This document shows positions 25,631-34,902 of a stretch of 64,000 nucleotides of DNA, in pieces. The translations under genes were made by a program, and so were the position numbers. Each line of letters begins with the position of its first letter. Position 1 is the stretch's first letter. The stretch is from Luteolibacter pohnpeiensis (lineage in GTDB: Bacteria > Verrucomicrobiota > Verrucomicrobiia > Verrucomicrobiales > Akkermansiaceae). A model generated the notes under the pieces. That model ran no database searches and was not told the DNA's origin. It saw only the letters and a program-made list of their open reading frames with translations. The stretch covers positions 49,399-113,398 of the forward strand of contig NZ_JAENIJ010000011.1 of the NCBI RefSeq assembly GCF_016595435.1, written 5' to 3'.

Positions 25631-26379
25631 CGGCGGGTAGAACTGTGTTGAAGAATTTCGCGCAGGCTATGCTTGAGCTCAGGGCTACCTTGCTCGAGGG
25701 CCAAACCCAGCCCAACGAATGCAACTATGATGAGGATCAGAAACAGCCAGTAGACGATCGCGAGGAAGATCCCCGCTCCGTCCATTTTCTTGTGGTAGGC
25801 ATAACCAGCCGGGCAGGCCCAGCAACGGTAAGCGACCCACAAATTCAAAATCGGGACCAGCATGCCGAAATACCACCAGCGGCTCATTCCCAAATTCACC
25901 AAGCGCTGCAGCCCAGCCCAGATGGAGAGAATCGTCATGGCCAGCTGCACTGCCACCAAGACCGGGCCTCCCAGAATCGGATTCGGCGCTTGCTGGCTCG
26001 ACGGGACGGGATGGGACAAAAAGGCCAGGATAAATGCAGCGACAAAAAACAGGCAGGGCAGTCCAAAAATGACGGCTAGATACGCGCGCCGCCGGTAACC
26101 GGGCCAGCCGCCTTGACTGGCCAATGTATCCGCCGCCGTTTCGACCGGTGGAATGTAGGGATCGAAGGCGACCGGCTCAACCGGGACGGGCTTGCGCTCA
26201 AACAGGCCTTCGATCTCACCAATTGGACGCCAATCCGGCATTCCTTCGCGCCAGATCAAATCCGTCCGCGGTCGCAGCAGCCCCTGATTGGCTTTCTCCT
26301 GGATCTCAGAAAATCGCAACGGGCCGCTTTGTTGCCCGTCGCGAGAAAAATACCAAGCATCCTGCGCCGTTTCAGCCAT
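25627..26379 (-). CDS. GYF_2/DUF4339-type membrane protein with DUF805-like region
   Basis: 250 residues. The N-terminus (about 6-60) with WYFSRDGQQSGPLRFSEIQE and LIWREGMPDWRPIGE is a GYF_2 (DUF4339) module, a peptide-binding type domain common in membrane proteins of this phylum. Four hydrophobic segments follow, around FGLPCLFFVAAFILAF, GPVLVAVQLAMTILSIWAGL, WYFGMLVPILNLWVAY and IFLAIVYWLFLILIIVAFVG. The RWWYFGMLVPILN phrase resembles DUF805. Its stop overlaps the menH start, so they are co-transcribed, but a functional link to menaquinone is not evident. Confidence 0.8.
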   Translation of the reverse strand: MAETAQDAWYFSRDGQQSGPLRFSEIQEKANQGLLRPRTDLIWREGMPDWRPIGEIEGLFERKPVPVEPVAFDPYIPPVETAADTLASQGGWPGYRRRAYLAVIFGLPCLFFVAAFILAFLSHPVPSSQQAPNPILGGPVLVAVQLAMTILSIWAGLQRLVNLGMSRWWYFGMLVPILNLWVAYRCWACPAGYAYHKKMDGAGIFLAIVYWLFLILIIVAFVGLGLALEQGSPELKHSLREILQHSSTRR

Positions 26380-26435
26380 GGCCTCACCTAGCGGATCAGC
26401 CGACGACTGTCAAATGTGGCCGATCTGGCAACAGG

Positions 26436-26972
26436 TCACTTCGCGGGCAGGATCACCACTGCGAACTCATCGTATCGGGCTTTTGCTCCGGCTTGGCTTA
26501 GGATGTATTCCAGTGCCGTTTTAGCCGGGACGTTCTTCAGCTTGAGAGTGACTTGGCCCTCTCCCAACTTTTTATCGGGATCCTGAACGACAAATCCTGG
26601 TGGCGCATCTTTCTTTGCCTCTTTTGCCTGCTCACCGATCAAAGCGGTCAAATAATTGAGCGCATCAGCGAGTGGAACGTCCTCTAATTCGACTTTTGGC
26701 AAAATAATGTCGGAATATTGCGCAGCTCTGCCCTTTTCCGCGATATCCTTCGATTTCAGCCGCAGCTCGCCCAGCCGGTAGCGTGCGTTGGCATGTTGTG
26801 GGTTGAGCTTGAGTGCTTCGGTGTATGCCGTGCGGGCAGCGCTTGGATCACCCGCTTTCTCAGCCGCAATACCTTTACGATAAGACAGTTCCGCCTTATC
26901 AATTGCAGATGGAGGATTTTCAGCATGGAGCATTAGGGTCCCTGCGAACAATGCAATAAGGATCGATTTCAT
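26436..26972 (-). CDS. Exported TPR protein with secretin/STN-like C-terminal domain
   Basis: 178 residues with a signal peptide (MKSILIALFAGTLMLHA). A TPR pair at about 25-75 (YRKGIAAEKAGDPSAARTAY, then EALKLNPQHANARYRLGEL) is followed by a small alpha/beta domain with LEDVPLADALNYLTALIGEQ and KNVPAKTALEYILSQAGAKARYDEFAVVI. This last pattern matches the STN or secretin short domain that recurs in Planctomycetota and Verrucomicrobiota exported proteins. There is no barrel, so it is not itself a secretin. It probably acts as a periplasmic adapter; the partner is unknown. Confidence 0.7.
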   Translation of the reverse strand: MKSILIALFAGTLMLHAENPPSAIDKAELSYRKGIAAEKAGDPSAARTAYTEALKLNPQHANARYRLGELRLKSKDIAEKGRAAQYSDIILPKVELEDVPLADALNYLTALIGEQAKEAKKDAPPGFVVQDPDKKLGEGQVTLKLKNVPAKTALEYILSQAGAKARYDEFAVVILPAK

Positions 26973-27120
26973 AAATTTGGGTTTTTAGAGTTTGCCTATT
27001 GATTCACATCCATTGCGGAAAATCAAACAGATTCAAAATGGCTGGAAATCTGCAAAAACTAAACGATAGTTCGATTTTTTTGCGTTCACTGCAAGTAGTC
27101 ACTTGCGTGCGCCGATTTTG

Positions 27121-28557
27121 ATGGTTGAATTGCAGCACGCCATGTCACAGGCCTCATCTATTTCCACCCTCTCTGTCTCCGCCTTGTCGCTTTCGGCGAT
27201 TCTTGGTCTTTCCGCATGCAAATCGGTTGGCCCAGATTATCAAACGCCGACGATGAATCTTCCTACCTCGTTTTCGGACAGTGGGATCAACTGGCGTAAA
27301 ACCTCTCCCGATTCCTTGCCGAAGCCACGCGAATGGTGGAAGCTTTATAAGGACCGGACTCTGAATTCCCTGGTGGAACGTGCCCTGAAGGAAAACCAGG
27401 AAATCGTCGCCGCGGATGCACGCCTGCGCCAAGCTCGCAATCTTTCGCTGGCAACGCGCGGTCTGTATTTCCCGATCATCAGTGTTGGCGGCTCCGCGAC
27501 GCGTGCGAAATCCCGCATCGTCAACACCGGCACCACCACCATCAACACCACTTACTCGGTGCCACTTGATTTGTCCTATGAGCTCGATCTCTGGGGCAAA
27601 GTCCGCCGCCAAGTTGAAGGGGCGGAAGCGTCCGCCCAGGCAAGCGAAGAGACTCTGAACGCGATGCGTCTGACGGTCGCCAGCGAGGTAGCTCAAAACT
27701 ACTTTGCCCTCCGTGCTGTCGATGCCGACCGCGCGGTCTTGGATGAAACGCTCAAGTTGCGCCGCAAGGCACTGGATCTTTTGACCGAGCAACGCGACGC
27801 CGGCGCGATCAGCGGCTTGGATCTTTCCCTGGCTCAAACCGAAGTTTCCACGGCGGAAGCTGAACGGATCAGCCTGGACCAAGATCGGGCTCAGCTGGTG
27901 AACGCACTGGCTGTTCTCACGGGCGCGGCGGCTACGGGATCCACGATTCCAGAGAATCCGGAATTACCAAGTCCGCCTAGCATTCCGGTATCGGTTCCAT
28001 CCGAACTGTTGTTGCAACGGCCGGATATCCGCGCGGCGGAGCGCCAGGTCGCAGTTGCCAATGCCGACATCGGTGTTGCCACCGCCGCTTACTATCCATC
28101 CATCAGCATCGGCGCGTCGGGCGGTGTTCAGAACCAAACATTCAGCCAGCTGTTCAAATCGAACTCGCTTGTCTGGTCGATCGGGCCGAACATTTCCCTT
28201 CCTTTGACGGATCAGATTTTCCTCCGCTACCGCAAGGACGCAGCCGTCAATGCCCACGAAGCAGCGACTGCGGACTACCGCCAGACGGTGCTCGATTCCA
28301 TGCGTGAAGTGGAAGACGCCTTGCAAGGCAGCGAGATCCTGGTCAGGCAGCAAAAAGCGCAGGAAGACGCCGTCAATTCCGCTCGCAAAGCTTATGATCT
28401 GTCATCGAAGCGATTTGATGCAGGCCTGGTCAGCTTCCTGGATGTGGTGGATACCGAACGCACCCGTCTCGATGCCGAGCGTGCCAATAATGCTGTCCGC
28501 GCTCAGCGTCTCGCGATCTCCGTTTCCCTGATCAAAGCACTGGGCGGCGAGTGGTAA
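27121..28557 (+). CDS. Outer-membrane efflux lipoprotein, NodT/OprM family
   Basis: 478 residues from the ATG at 27121; a TTG at 27103 and an ATG at 27142 are alternatives. The lipobox is LGLSACKS, so the mature protein starts with a lipidated Cys. VGPDYQTP just after the Cys is the family signature, and the two OEP repeats (about 75-265 and 290-470) each show long coiled helices, for example REWWKLYKDRTLNSLVERAL and LLLQRPDIRAAERQVAVANADIGVA. It should form the trimeric exit duct of a tripartite RND or ABC pump. No inner-membrane pump or membrane-fusion gene is beside it, so it must work with components encoded elsewhere. Confidence 0.93.
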   Translation: MVELQHAMSQASSISTLSVSALSLSAILGLSACKSVGPDYQTPTMNLPTSFSDSGINWRKTSPDSLPKPREWWKLYKDRTLNSLVERALKENQEIVAADARLRQARNLSLATRGLYFPIISVGGSATRAKSRIVNTGTTTINTTYSVPLDLSYELDLWGKVRRQVEGAEASAQASEETLNAMRLTVASEVAQNYFALRAVDADRAVLDETLKLRRKALDLLTEQRDAGAISGLDLSLAQTEVSTAEAERISLDQDRAQLVNALAVLTGAAATGSTIPENPELPSPPSIPVSVPSELLLQRPDIRAAERQVAVANADIGVATAAYYPSISIGASGGVQNQTFSQLFKSNSLVWSIGPNISLPLTDQIFLRYRKDAAVNAHEAATADYRQTVLDSMREVEDALQGSEILVRQQKAQEDAVNSARKAYDLSSKRFDAGLVSFLDVVDTERTRLDAERANNAVRAQRLAISVSLIKALGGEW

Positions 28558-28602
28558 TCGACCACTCTGGATTTCGGTCTGGAATCTGCTAAAAGCAGTT
28601 CC

Positions 28603-29079
28603 ATGACCGGGCCCGACCCATCGTTCATGATGCGCGCCATCGAGCTGGCACGCCAAGGCATGCTTGGCGGTGCCGGTGGTCCATTCGGCGCCGTGGTCGT
28701 AAAAAATGGCCAAATTGTCGGCGAAGGCTGGAACCAAGTTCTCTCCACCAACGATCCGACGGCCCATGGCGAAGTCACCGCCATCCGTGATGCTTGCCGG
28801 AACCTAGCCACCTGGTCCCTCGAAGGCTGTGAAATTCACACCACTGGCGAGCCCTGCCCGATGTGCCTGGGAGCCATTCATTGGGCCCGCATCGGTTGCA
28901 TTTACTACGGCTTTGGCATCGAGGATGCGGCCCGTATTGGCTTCGATGACCGGGCATTTTTTCGAGAGTTTTCCCTGCCTGTAGAACAGCGGAAAATCCC
29001 TTCCACCACGTCGTGTCGGGAAGCAGCTTTGAGGCTTGCCGACGAGTATACCCAACTACCCCTAAAACAGCTGTACTGA
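28603..29079 (+). CDS. guaD: Guanine deaminase-like nucleoside deaminase
   Basis: 158 residues, cytidine-deaminase-like fold. The zinc site is His55 and the catalytic Glu57 in DPTAHGEVTAIR, and Cys85/Cys88 in GEPCPMCLGA. GGPFGAVVVKNG and GFDDRAFFREFSLP are closely like B. subtilis GuaD (156 residues), which deaminates guanine to xanthine. HGE replaces the commoner HAE, a conservative change. It stands alone, 45 bases after the efflux gene, without other purine genes, so salvage is inferred from family only. tRNA adenosine deaminase (TadA) is the main alternative but the C-terminal region fits GuaD better. Confidence 0.85.
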   Translation: MTGPDPSFMMRAIELARQGMLGGAGGPFGAVVVKNGQIVGEGWNQVLSTNDPTAHGEVTAIRDACRNLATWSLEGCEIHTTGEPCPMCLGAIHWARIGCIYYGFGIEDAARIGFDDRAFFREFSLPVEQRKIPSTTSCREAALRLADEYTQLPLKQLY

Positions 29080-29131
29080 TTTTGAGACGACTGCTTGACG
29101 CCCGGGCTCAGTACTGAAAAGACTCCCTACC

Positions 29132-30319
29132 ATGGCATGGAGGATCGATGAAGCGGTGAGGCGCGGAGAAATCGACAATACGATCGAGGGCAGAACCACG
29201 GGTCGTATCTGGTTGGTTGGCCGCGAAGACCCGATCGTTCTCCAGCTTGACGGTGATTGCTGGCGGGACCTCGCTGGCTCGCATTTGATATTCGAAAATC
29301 CATCGCCAAAATCCAACCAGGACGCGATGGCCTTGGATGAGGATCAAACCGGCGTCATCGGTGATGTCACCGCCTCCCGGAAGACCAAAACCATGGTCGA
29401 AAACGGCGGCAAAGACCCCATCATCCAATGGCGAAACAGCCTTTATCTTGAATGGTTTAGCGAGATCAATGGGCGCGTGGTTGTCGAGTCCACCAGTTTC
29501 AAGCTCACGGTGTCGGCTCATGAGTGGATGATGGATGAGGATGCCGAAGCTGCGCAAAAATTGGCAAACCTGAACTCTATGCGAGATTTCATGGCCCAGG
29601 TCATTCGCCGCAAAAACTATGGCGAAGCCCAGCCGAAACCCGCCCGTGAAATGGACGAATTCGCCTGGGAAGAGCGCCTCAAGGAGTCTGACCGCCTGAC
29701 CGATGCCTACCAGGAAGTGCTGGAAAAGTACATGGAGGATGGAGACAGTGAGCGCAAAGAAGCCTTTGTCATGGGCTGGGACGGTCTCCTCGACGCCCTC
29801 GCCGAGCGCGATGAGGCGGGAGATTCGGACGACGAGGAATTTTCCGACGAAGCCGATTTCCCGGATCCGTATGAGATTGAGCAAAATCAGGCACTCGGCA
29901 TTTATGAGGCAAGTGAGCTGGACGACGAGGAAGATCCGGACGCCCCTGATGACGGGCAAACTCACCCGTTGCATCTGAAATCTCGGGATTTGGCGTTGCG
30001 CGCGGTGGATCTCGCGGAATGTGGAGACAGCCCTGAATCACCATCTTACGAGCTGATATCCAGCCTATTACAGGTCAGCGGCAAACTCGCAGGCGCACTC
30101 AACGGCAAAGGGAGCGGCTATGAACCGGAAACCGGATTTGTCCTCGCTGTCCTGAAGCGCTGCCTCGGCTGGCTGAACAAAGCCGTCGGCGCTTGCCGCA
30201 TCCTTGCAAATGACGAAGCGGACCCCGATCACAAGGCCGCGCTTGAGAATTTACTGCTCTCGTGCTTCGAAATCCGCGACGAAATCATCGAGTTAAGGCG
30301 TGAACTTAAGCAAAGTTAA
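29132..30319 (+). CDS. Conserved-looking hypothetical acidic protein
   Basis: 395 residues, soluble, no signal peptide and no membrane helix. The N-terminal part (about 1-150) is mixed alpha/beta and starts MAWRIDEAVRRGEIDNTIEGR. A highly acidic linker lies at about 225-280 (runs such as GDSDDEEFSDEADFPDP and ASELDDEEDPDAPDDG). The C-terminal region (about 285-395) is helical and may be a four-helix bundle, with two Gly/Lys- and Cys-containing helices. I do not recognise the family. It lies 52 bases downstream of the deaminase and 40 bases upstream of the entericidin-like gene on the same strand. Confidence 0.7.
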   Translation: MAWRIDEAVRRGEIDNTIEGRTTGRIWLVGREDPIVLQLDGDCWRDLAGSHLIFENPSPKSNQDAMALDEDQTGVIGDVTASRKTKTMVENGGKDPIIQWRNSLYLEWFSEINGRVVVESTSFKLTVSAHEWMMDEDAEAAQKLANLNSMRDFMAQVIRRKNYGEAQPKPAREMDEFAWEERLKESDRLTDAYQEVLEKYMEDGDSERKEAFVMGWDGLLDALAERDEAGDSDDEEFSDEADFPDPYEIEQNQALGIYEASELDDEEDPDAPDDGQTHPLHLKSRDLALRAVDLAECGDSPESPSYELISSLLQVSGKLAGALNGKGSGYEPETGFVLAVLKRCLGWLNKAVGACRILANDEADPDHKAALENLLLSCFEIRDEIIELRRELKQS

Positions 30320-30359
30320 GCATTGCGACGAAATGGCAATGCGCTATTGAAAGAGCCAG

Positions 30360-30536
30360 ATGAAATCGCTCCTGCTCATAGCCGCCGTCATCACCGCTTC
30401 TTTACTCAGCTCCTGCAACACCACTATTGGTTTTGGCCGGGATCTCCGTCTCCTCGGCGAGGGAATGGAGAAATCCGCCAATAAGGTCCAGGGCGGCGGA
30501 AGTTCCGATGACACTTACGGTGCTCCGGTTTACTGA
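30360..30536 (+). CDS. Entericidin-like small lipoprotein
   Basis: 58 residues. The sequence MKSLLLIAAVITASLLSSC is a lipoprotein signal with the lipidated Cys at 19. What follows, CNTTIGFGRDLRLLGEGMEKSA, has the CNTxxGxGxDxxxxGexmExxA pattern of the EcnA/EcnB entericidin family, with an amphipathic helix right after the lipid. Entericidin B of E. coli is a small bacteriolytic lipoprotein and A its antagonist, but most homologues outside enterobacteria have no tested role. It starts 40 bases after the stop of the 395-residue protein. Confidence 0.82.
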   Translation: MKSLLLIAAVITASLLSSCNTTIGFGRDLRLLGEGMEKSANKVQGGGSSDDTYGAPVY

Positions 30537-30570
30537 TCCAGCGCTGAAATTCTTCCATTAAAACCCACCA

Positions 30571-30600
30571 CTTTCCCGTCGTTTCAGGACTGCGGGAAAG
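30571..30600. terminator. Hairpin between convergent genes
   Basis: CTTTCCCG (30571-30578) pairs perfectly over 8 bases with CGGGAAAG (30593-30600), loop 14 bases. It sits between the ends of the entericidin-like gene and the convergent membrane-protein gene. No clear T-run on either side, so terminator function is only likely. Confidence 0.4.
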
Positions 30601-30627
30601 AAGTTGGCGGCGTGGAAACGCGGAAAA

Positions 30628-31233
30628 TCAGTAGCCGCGCCAGAAGGCCAAGGCGCAAATGAACATGATCACCCCGTAGGCAAGACCGCCCATGCTTGCG
30701 GCCTTCCAGCGCTTTTGATCGGCGGTGACCCAGGTGACTGCATCGCGGAAAAGGAAGGGCATTCCCACCCAGAACAGCGATACGGTGATGAGAACGTAGG
30801 TGTAAATCGGGATCAACAAGCGGGTATCCGGATTTTTCAGGAATGCAGCGCCCAACAGCGGGGCAGCTGCCATCAAGCCCAGCAATCCAAGGGCGCGGAC
30901 TGCGAGGAAATCGCGCACGCTCATCGAGACCAAAATCAAGGAAACCGGCACCAAAATCCGCAGCAGAGGCTTCGCATTGTTGAACTCGCCCAAATCCATC
31001 GCGAGTGAGCTGACCAGGCCGTGACCTTCAGGCGCGACCAGCAACCAGAACCAAGCGAGTCCGATTCCCAGCAAGATTTGCCCCCACTGGTTATTGCGCG
31101 GGAAAACTTTCAGAAAACTCTGAATGGGCTCCGGCTTCAACAACATCGCCAGATGCGTGCCAATCAAGCAAACCGCTAAAAACATGCCCGTGCCGAACAA
31201 TGGCAGCTTCTCGTAAGGGTGCATCCAATCCAT
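30628..31233 (-). CDS. Hypothetical polytopic membrane protein
   Basis: 201 residues with about six transmembrane segments (for example GMFLAVCLIGTHLAMLL, ILLGIGLAWFWLLVAP, LLRILVPVSLILVSM, LGLLGLMAAAPLLGAAF, IYTYVLITVSLFWVGMPFLF and MGGLAYGVIMFICALAFW). No recognised motif. Similar small membrane proteins occur in Verrucomicrobiota as uncharacterised genes. It is flanked on one side by the entericidin-like gene (convergent) and on the other by the divergent PEP carboxykinase gene. Confidence 0.72.
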   Translation of the reverse strand: MDWMHPYEKLPLFGTGMFLAVCLIGTHLAMLLKPEPIQSFLKVFPRNNQWGQILLGIGLAWFWLLVAPEGHGLVSSLAMDLGEFNNAKPLLRILVPVSLILVSMSVRDFLAVRALGLLGLMAAAPLLGAAFLKNPDTRLLIPIYTYVLITVSLFWVGMPFLFRDAVTWVTADQKRWKAASMGGLAYGVIMFICALAFWRGY

Positions 31234-31425
31234 GCGGCCCCTTGGCTACGATCGCAGGGCGCAACATTCAAGCGCCAACTTCCGGAGGCCTGCCATTGCC
31301 GGTCCTGGCCCTAGCCCCAACCCGTGTTGACGCTGGTCAAATCAACCCCGCCGACTTTATGATCCCCGGCGAAGCCCTCCATCGGCGAATCGTGCGAACT
31401 AACCCATTCTCTCTCGATCCTCACC

Positions 31426-34400
31426 ATGAAAAACCTCAAAGACCAAATCGGATTCTCCGGAAACTCCAGCGTTGCGGATTCTAACGACGAAAGCCGCCTG
31501 CGCGAATTCGTCAATCTCAAGCTCGCTTCCCGTGGATACCCGATCGTTGGCAATGAATCGGACTACCCGTTCCTCGATCTCGGCCGCTCGCTGATCGCCA
31601 GTTTTCAGGAAAAAACCCGGTTGCTTTCAGATTACCTGTGCCCGGCGGACCACACGATCGACCAATTCCTTCGCAGCTACCTAGGCGACGATCTGGTGAC
31701 TGAGGTTTTTCATGATGTGAAGCATCTGCTGCCCGATTCCCCTTTGATCGCGGAGCGGCACGGCATCGCCCGCATGCTCTCGCTTCCGCCAGACAAGGAT
31801 GTTTTCAAATCGTCCATTCTCAGCTCATACCGCGTTCACCAAGGCGTCTGCCATAACCCTGCCAGCGATCGCCGCACCACCAAGGGTGTGTTCCACGTAG
31901 CCGAGGAAGGATTGCCCGTTCCTGCCGATAAGAAATCCGTGCCGAAAGCGGTTTTCGCGCGCCTGCTGCGTCGCGCCCTGACCCCTCCGGACGAGATCAT
32001 GACGCTGCCATTCACCAGCAATACGGCGACACCGGCCAGGAGCTTTGTTTCCCTGCTGCTGCGGCCAGTCGTCGCCCCTGAAATCCCTGGCGTTTCACCG
32101 GAAAAATCGATGGAAGTCCGCTTCTTCGCGCCCGGCAATCTGGTCAGCAATCTGGACTTCGTCGAAAGTATCTTCGGCAACGCGGGAGATCCGTTTTTAC
32201 CTGTGAATGATGCCCGCCTGGACGCTGGAAAATGGTCCGGCCACACCGGTTGTGTGATCCTTGCGCCGCATTTGATCTCACTCCGCAAAAAAGATCTCGG
32301 CCTCCCTCATGTGGCCGATGCAACCGATCGCCAGAAGCGCGATGGCATGTGCTGGAAGTCCGATGACGAACTCTACAACGACGGCGGAGCCTTCAAAATC
32401 ACCTGTCGCGACAAACGCGGGATCATCGTCACACTCATCGCCGACAACTACTACGGTTACTGTAAGAAGGAGGTCAAAACCCAACTCAGCTACGCGGCGA
32501 ACCTATCCGGAAACTCCGAAGAAGAACACGCCGGCGGCGCCATCGCGTTTCCGAGCTTCGACCTCGGCGAAGATTTCTCACTCAGCGACTTCAGCCGCCC
32601 GGTCGACCACACGTTCGAGGAAATCAAATCGCGTTACGCCGGACTGTTCCACTTGCAGCCGGAAGGATACGGCATCGACAAAATTTATCCGAACATCCTC
32701 TATGTGCCGGAGGACGTTCACATCGATCTTCACCATCAGTCGGTGACTTGGAAAAATGCCGCCGGAGCTCAAAAAATCTCGCTCCAACCCGGCATCACCT
32801 ACGTCCTGCCATCCGGCTACAAGGTGGAGATGATGAAGCCATCCACCGGCCAACGCTGGCGACTGATCGGCACCAATGCAGAAGGGACCTTCTGCCACAA
32901 ACCCTGCACCGTGTCTGGCGGCGGCAAATCGGAAATTTCCAAATCACTCTCCGACGCGATGATTTCCGGGCCGGTGTTGGTGAATGATTTCAAGGCCGAC
33001 CTGGATGCTGCTGAAGAAATCATCAATCGTGATTTTTCCCACCGTTACCAAAACCCGATCGATCCCGGCAAACCTGGACGACCATTGCTCGACAAGGCCC
33101 GCTCGCTTGGCTCGGTCGTGCGATTGCTCACGCCAAACGCCGCTTACACGGAGGAATACAATGCCTGGCTCGCCACGATCGAGCGGCCGGTGCGCGATCT
33201 GGTTTTCGTGATCAAAAGATTCTACAAGCCGGACTGGGGCCCGGATTGGAAATCACGCTTTTCAGTCGATCTCATCAACGGCCAGCCTGGTCGGGAACTT
33301 AGCTACCGCCGTCAGCGGCTGGTTTCGCAATACCTCCGAGTCGGCTTCACCGAAGACGGCAGCTGGCGCACTTTCGGCATCCGCAAAGACTTCAGCCCTG
33401 CGCGGAAAATCCAAACCGAAGACGACATCAGTGCCTCCATGGTCGTCCCTGCCGATTGGATTAACGGCCTCCATCCGGACGTCAAAAATCCGTCGCTCAA
33501 GTTCGTGCGCAATTGCGAATACCGCCTGTTCCAGCGGCCGGACGATGCGGTTCATCGGGGTTACGACAAGAAAGCCGAAAGCGATTTCAGCCAAAGAGGC
33601 GTGTTCTTTTCCAACTACGAGCCGATCACGAAAACCGAGGTCCAGTCGATGATTCAGGACTCGATCCGGTTCGAGCGATTCACCTTACCGCTGCGCAAGA
33701 CATTCAAAAATTTCGTCGAACACGGCACCACCGAATTTGCCGTCAGCACGCACCAACCACGGATCGTCGATGGCAAGCCGACCAAAAATCCACGCTATCT
33801 GCAAAACCGCCCGGACCTGGAAGATCCGCGCTCAGTTTACCTCGCCAACCTCGGTGCGCGTTTCATCCGTCGACTGCCGATCGAAGCTCCGGTTCCCATG
33901 CCGGTCAACTCGGTGCTGGCCGGCCGACGCAACAACCCACCAGACAAGGAAGCCGGCATCCGTGCCTTGGCGGTTTACAACCCGATTCACTATCAGGAAT
34001 TGCCGGAGCTGCTGATGGATTTCATCGCCTCGCTCACCGGCAAAAGCCCATCGACCACCGGCGCGGGCAGCGAAGGCGCTTTGACCAAGGGACCATTTAA
34101 CGCGCTGTTGCCGATCCATGATGTGAACGCGGCCTTGGTTTCCTACCTTCTGACCGGCTACCACGGATTCACCAGCGCCGCCGGCTTCATCGGTCGGAAA
34201 TATCGGGTGGATCACGACATCAGCCTGCTGGTGCCGGAAGTCTGGTCACGGCTGTTCATCACCGAGCGCGACCCTGCCTACCTCATTGAAAACGGCTATC
34301 TGGAAAAGCTCGAAGATTTCGAGCACGAAGGAAAAACCATCGCCGCCAGCCGCCTTGGTTACCGCATCACCAAAAGCTTCGTCACCACCTTTTTCGGTCG

Positions 34401-34902
34401 GATGTTCTCCGCACCGGACACGGTTTTCACCGATGACATGCTGCGCCCGGAACTGCAGTCGATGGAGGATTTCGTCGACGGCATCGATAACATCGTGACC
34501 ACTCAAAAGTCGGTTGCTCTCAACTACTTTGAGGACGGCAGCATCGATGCCGCCTGCCCGCCGTTGAAGGCGTTGCTGCATTTGATGGCCTACGGAGAAT
34601 ACGAAGGAAAAACGGTCAATGATCCGTCGATCCGCAGCATGTTTACCCGCGAATCGCTGATCTCCTCCGATTGGTATCAGGCCCGGCTCGACGCCAAAGC
34701 CAGCATCGACCAGTCACTGTGGCAACGGCATCTATCGTACTTAGAGGAATTCTCCACCAAGCCGCACTACCAAAGCGAACTAGGCCGCCTTCACATTGAG
34801 GACCGGATTCACAGCACCCGCGAAACGCTCGAGTCCGTGTTGTCCCCCGCCTACCGGCAAAGCCTGGAAGGCACGATAGGCACCGACCCGGCCTTGGTTT
34901 GA
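31426..34902 (+). CDS. Probable PPi-dependent phosphoenolpyruvate carboxykinase (large type)
   Basis: 1158 residues, soluble. The size alone excludes the ATP (about 540) and GTP (about 620) types and matches the roughly 130-kDa diphosphate-type enzyme described from Entamoeba and Propionibacterium. Sequence hallmarks I associate with that family: DRRTTKGVFHVAEEGLPVP (about 145-165), EVRFFAPGNLVSNLDFVESIFG, ADNYYGYCKKEVKTQLSYAA (about 345-365), EEEHAGGAIAFPSF, and the glycine loop KPCTVSGGGKSEISKS (about 490-505). It would interconvert oxaloacetate plus PPi with PEP, CO2 and Pi, linking PEP metabolism to diphosphate. Assignment is from recalled family motifs and length; a search would settle it. 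It has its own upstream gap of 190 bases and no metabolic neighbours. Confidence 0.78.
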   Translation: MKNLKDQIGFSGNSSVADSNDESRLREFVNLKLASRGYPIVGNESDYPFLDLGRSLIASFQEKTRLLSDYLCPADHTIDQFLRSYLGDDLVTEVFHDVKHLLPDSPLIAERHGIARMLSLPPDKDVFKSSILSSYRVHQGVCHNPASDRRTTKGVFHVAEEGLPVPADKKSVPKAVFARLLRRALTPPDEIMTLPFTSNTATPARSFVSLLLRPVVAPEIPGVSPEKSMEVRFFAPGNLVSNLDFVESIFGNAGDPFLPVNDARLDAGKWSGHTGCVILAPHLISLRKKDLGLPHVADATDRQKRDGMCWKSDDELYNDGGAFKITCRDKRGIIVTLIADNYYGYCKKEVKTQLSYAANLSGNSEEEHAGGAIAFPSFDLGEDFSLSDFSRPVDHTFEEIKSRYAGLFHLQPEGYGIDKIYPNILYVPEDVHIDLHHQSVTWKNAAGAQKISLQPGITYVLPSGYKVEMMKPSTGQRWRLIGTNAEGTFCHKPCTVSGGGKSEISKSLSDAMISGPVLVNDFKADLDAAEEIINRDFSHRYQNPIDPGKPGRPLLDKARSLGSVVRLLTPNAAYTEEYNAWLATIERPVRDLVFVIKRFYKPDWGPDWKSRFSVDLINGQPGRELSYRRQRLVSQYLRVGFTEDGSWRTFGIRKDFSPARKIQTEDDISASMVVPADWINGLHPDVKNPSLKFVRNCEYRLFQRPDDAVHRGYDKKAESDFSQRGVFFSNYEPITKTEVQSMIQDSIRFERFTLPLRKTFKNFVEHGTTEFAVSTHQPRIVDGKPTKNPRYLQNRPDLEDPRSVYLANLGARFIRRLPIEAPVPMPVNSVLAGRRNNPPDKEAGIRALAVYNPIHYQELPELLMDFIASLTGKSPSTTGAGSEGALTKGPFNALLPIHDVNAALVSYLLTGYHGFTSAAGFIGRKYRVDHDISLLVPEVWSRLFITERDPAYLIENGYLEKLEDFEHEGKTIAASRLGYRITKSFVTTFFGRMFSAPDTVFTDDMLRPELQSMEDFVDGIDNIVTTQKSVALNYFEDGSIDAACPPLKALLHLMAYGEYEGKTVNDPSIRSMFTRESLISSDWYQARLDAKASIDQSLWQRHLSYLEEFSTKPHYQSELGRLHIEDRIHSTRETLESVLSPAYRQSLEGTIGTDPALV

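Noticed and set aside
31327..31363. TTGACG followed by TATGAT upstream of the PEP carboxykinase gene
   Set aside because: Looks like a sigma-70 promoter, but the spacer is about 25 bases, too long.
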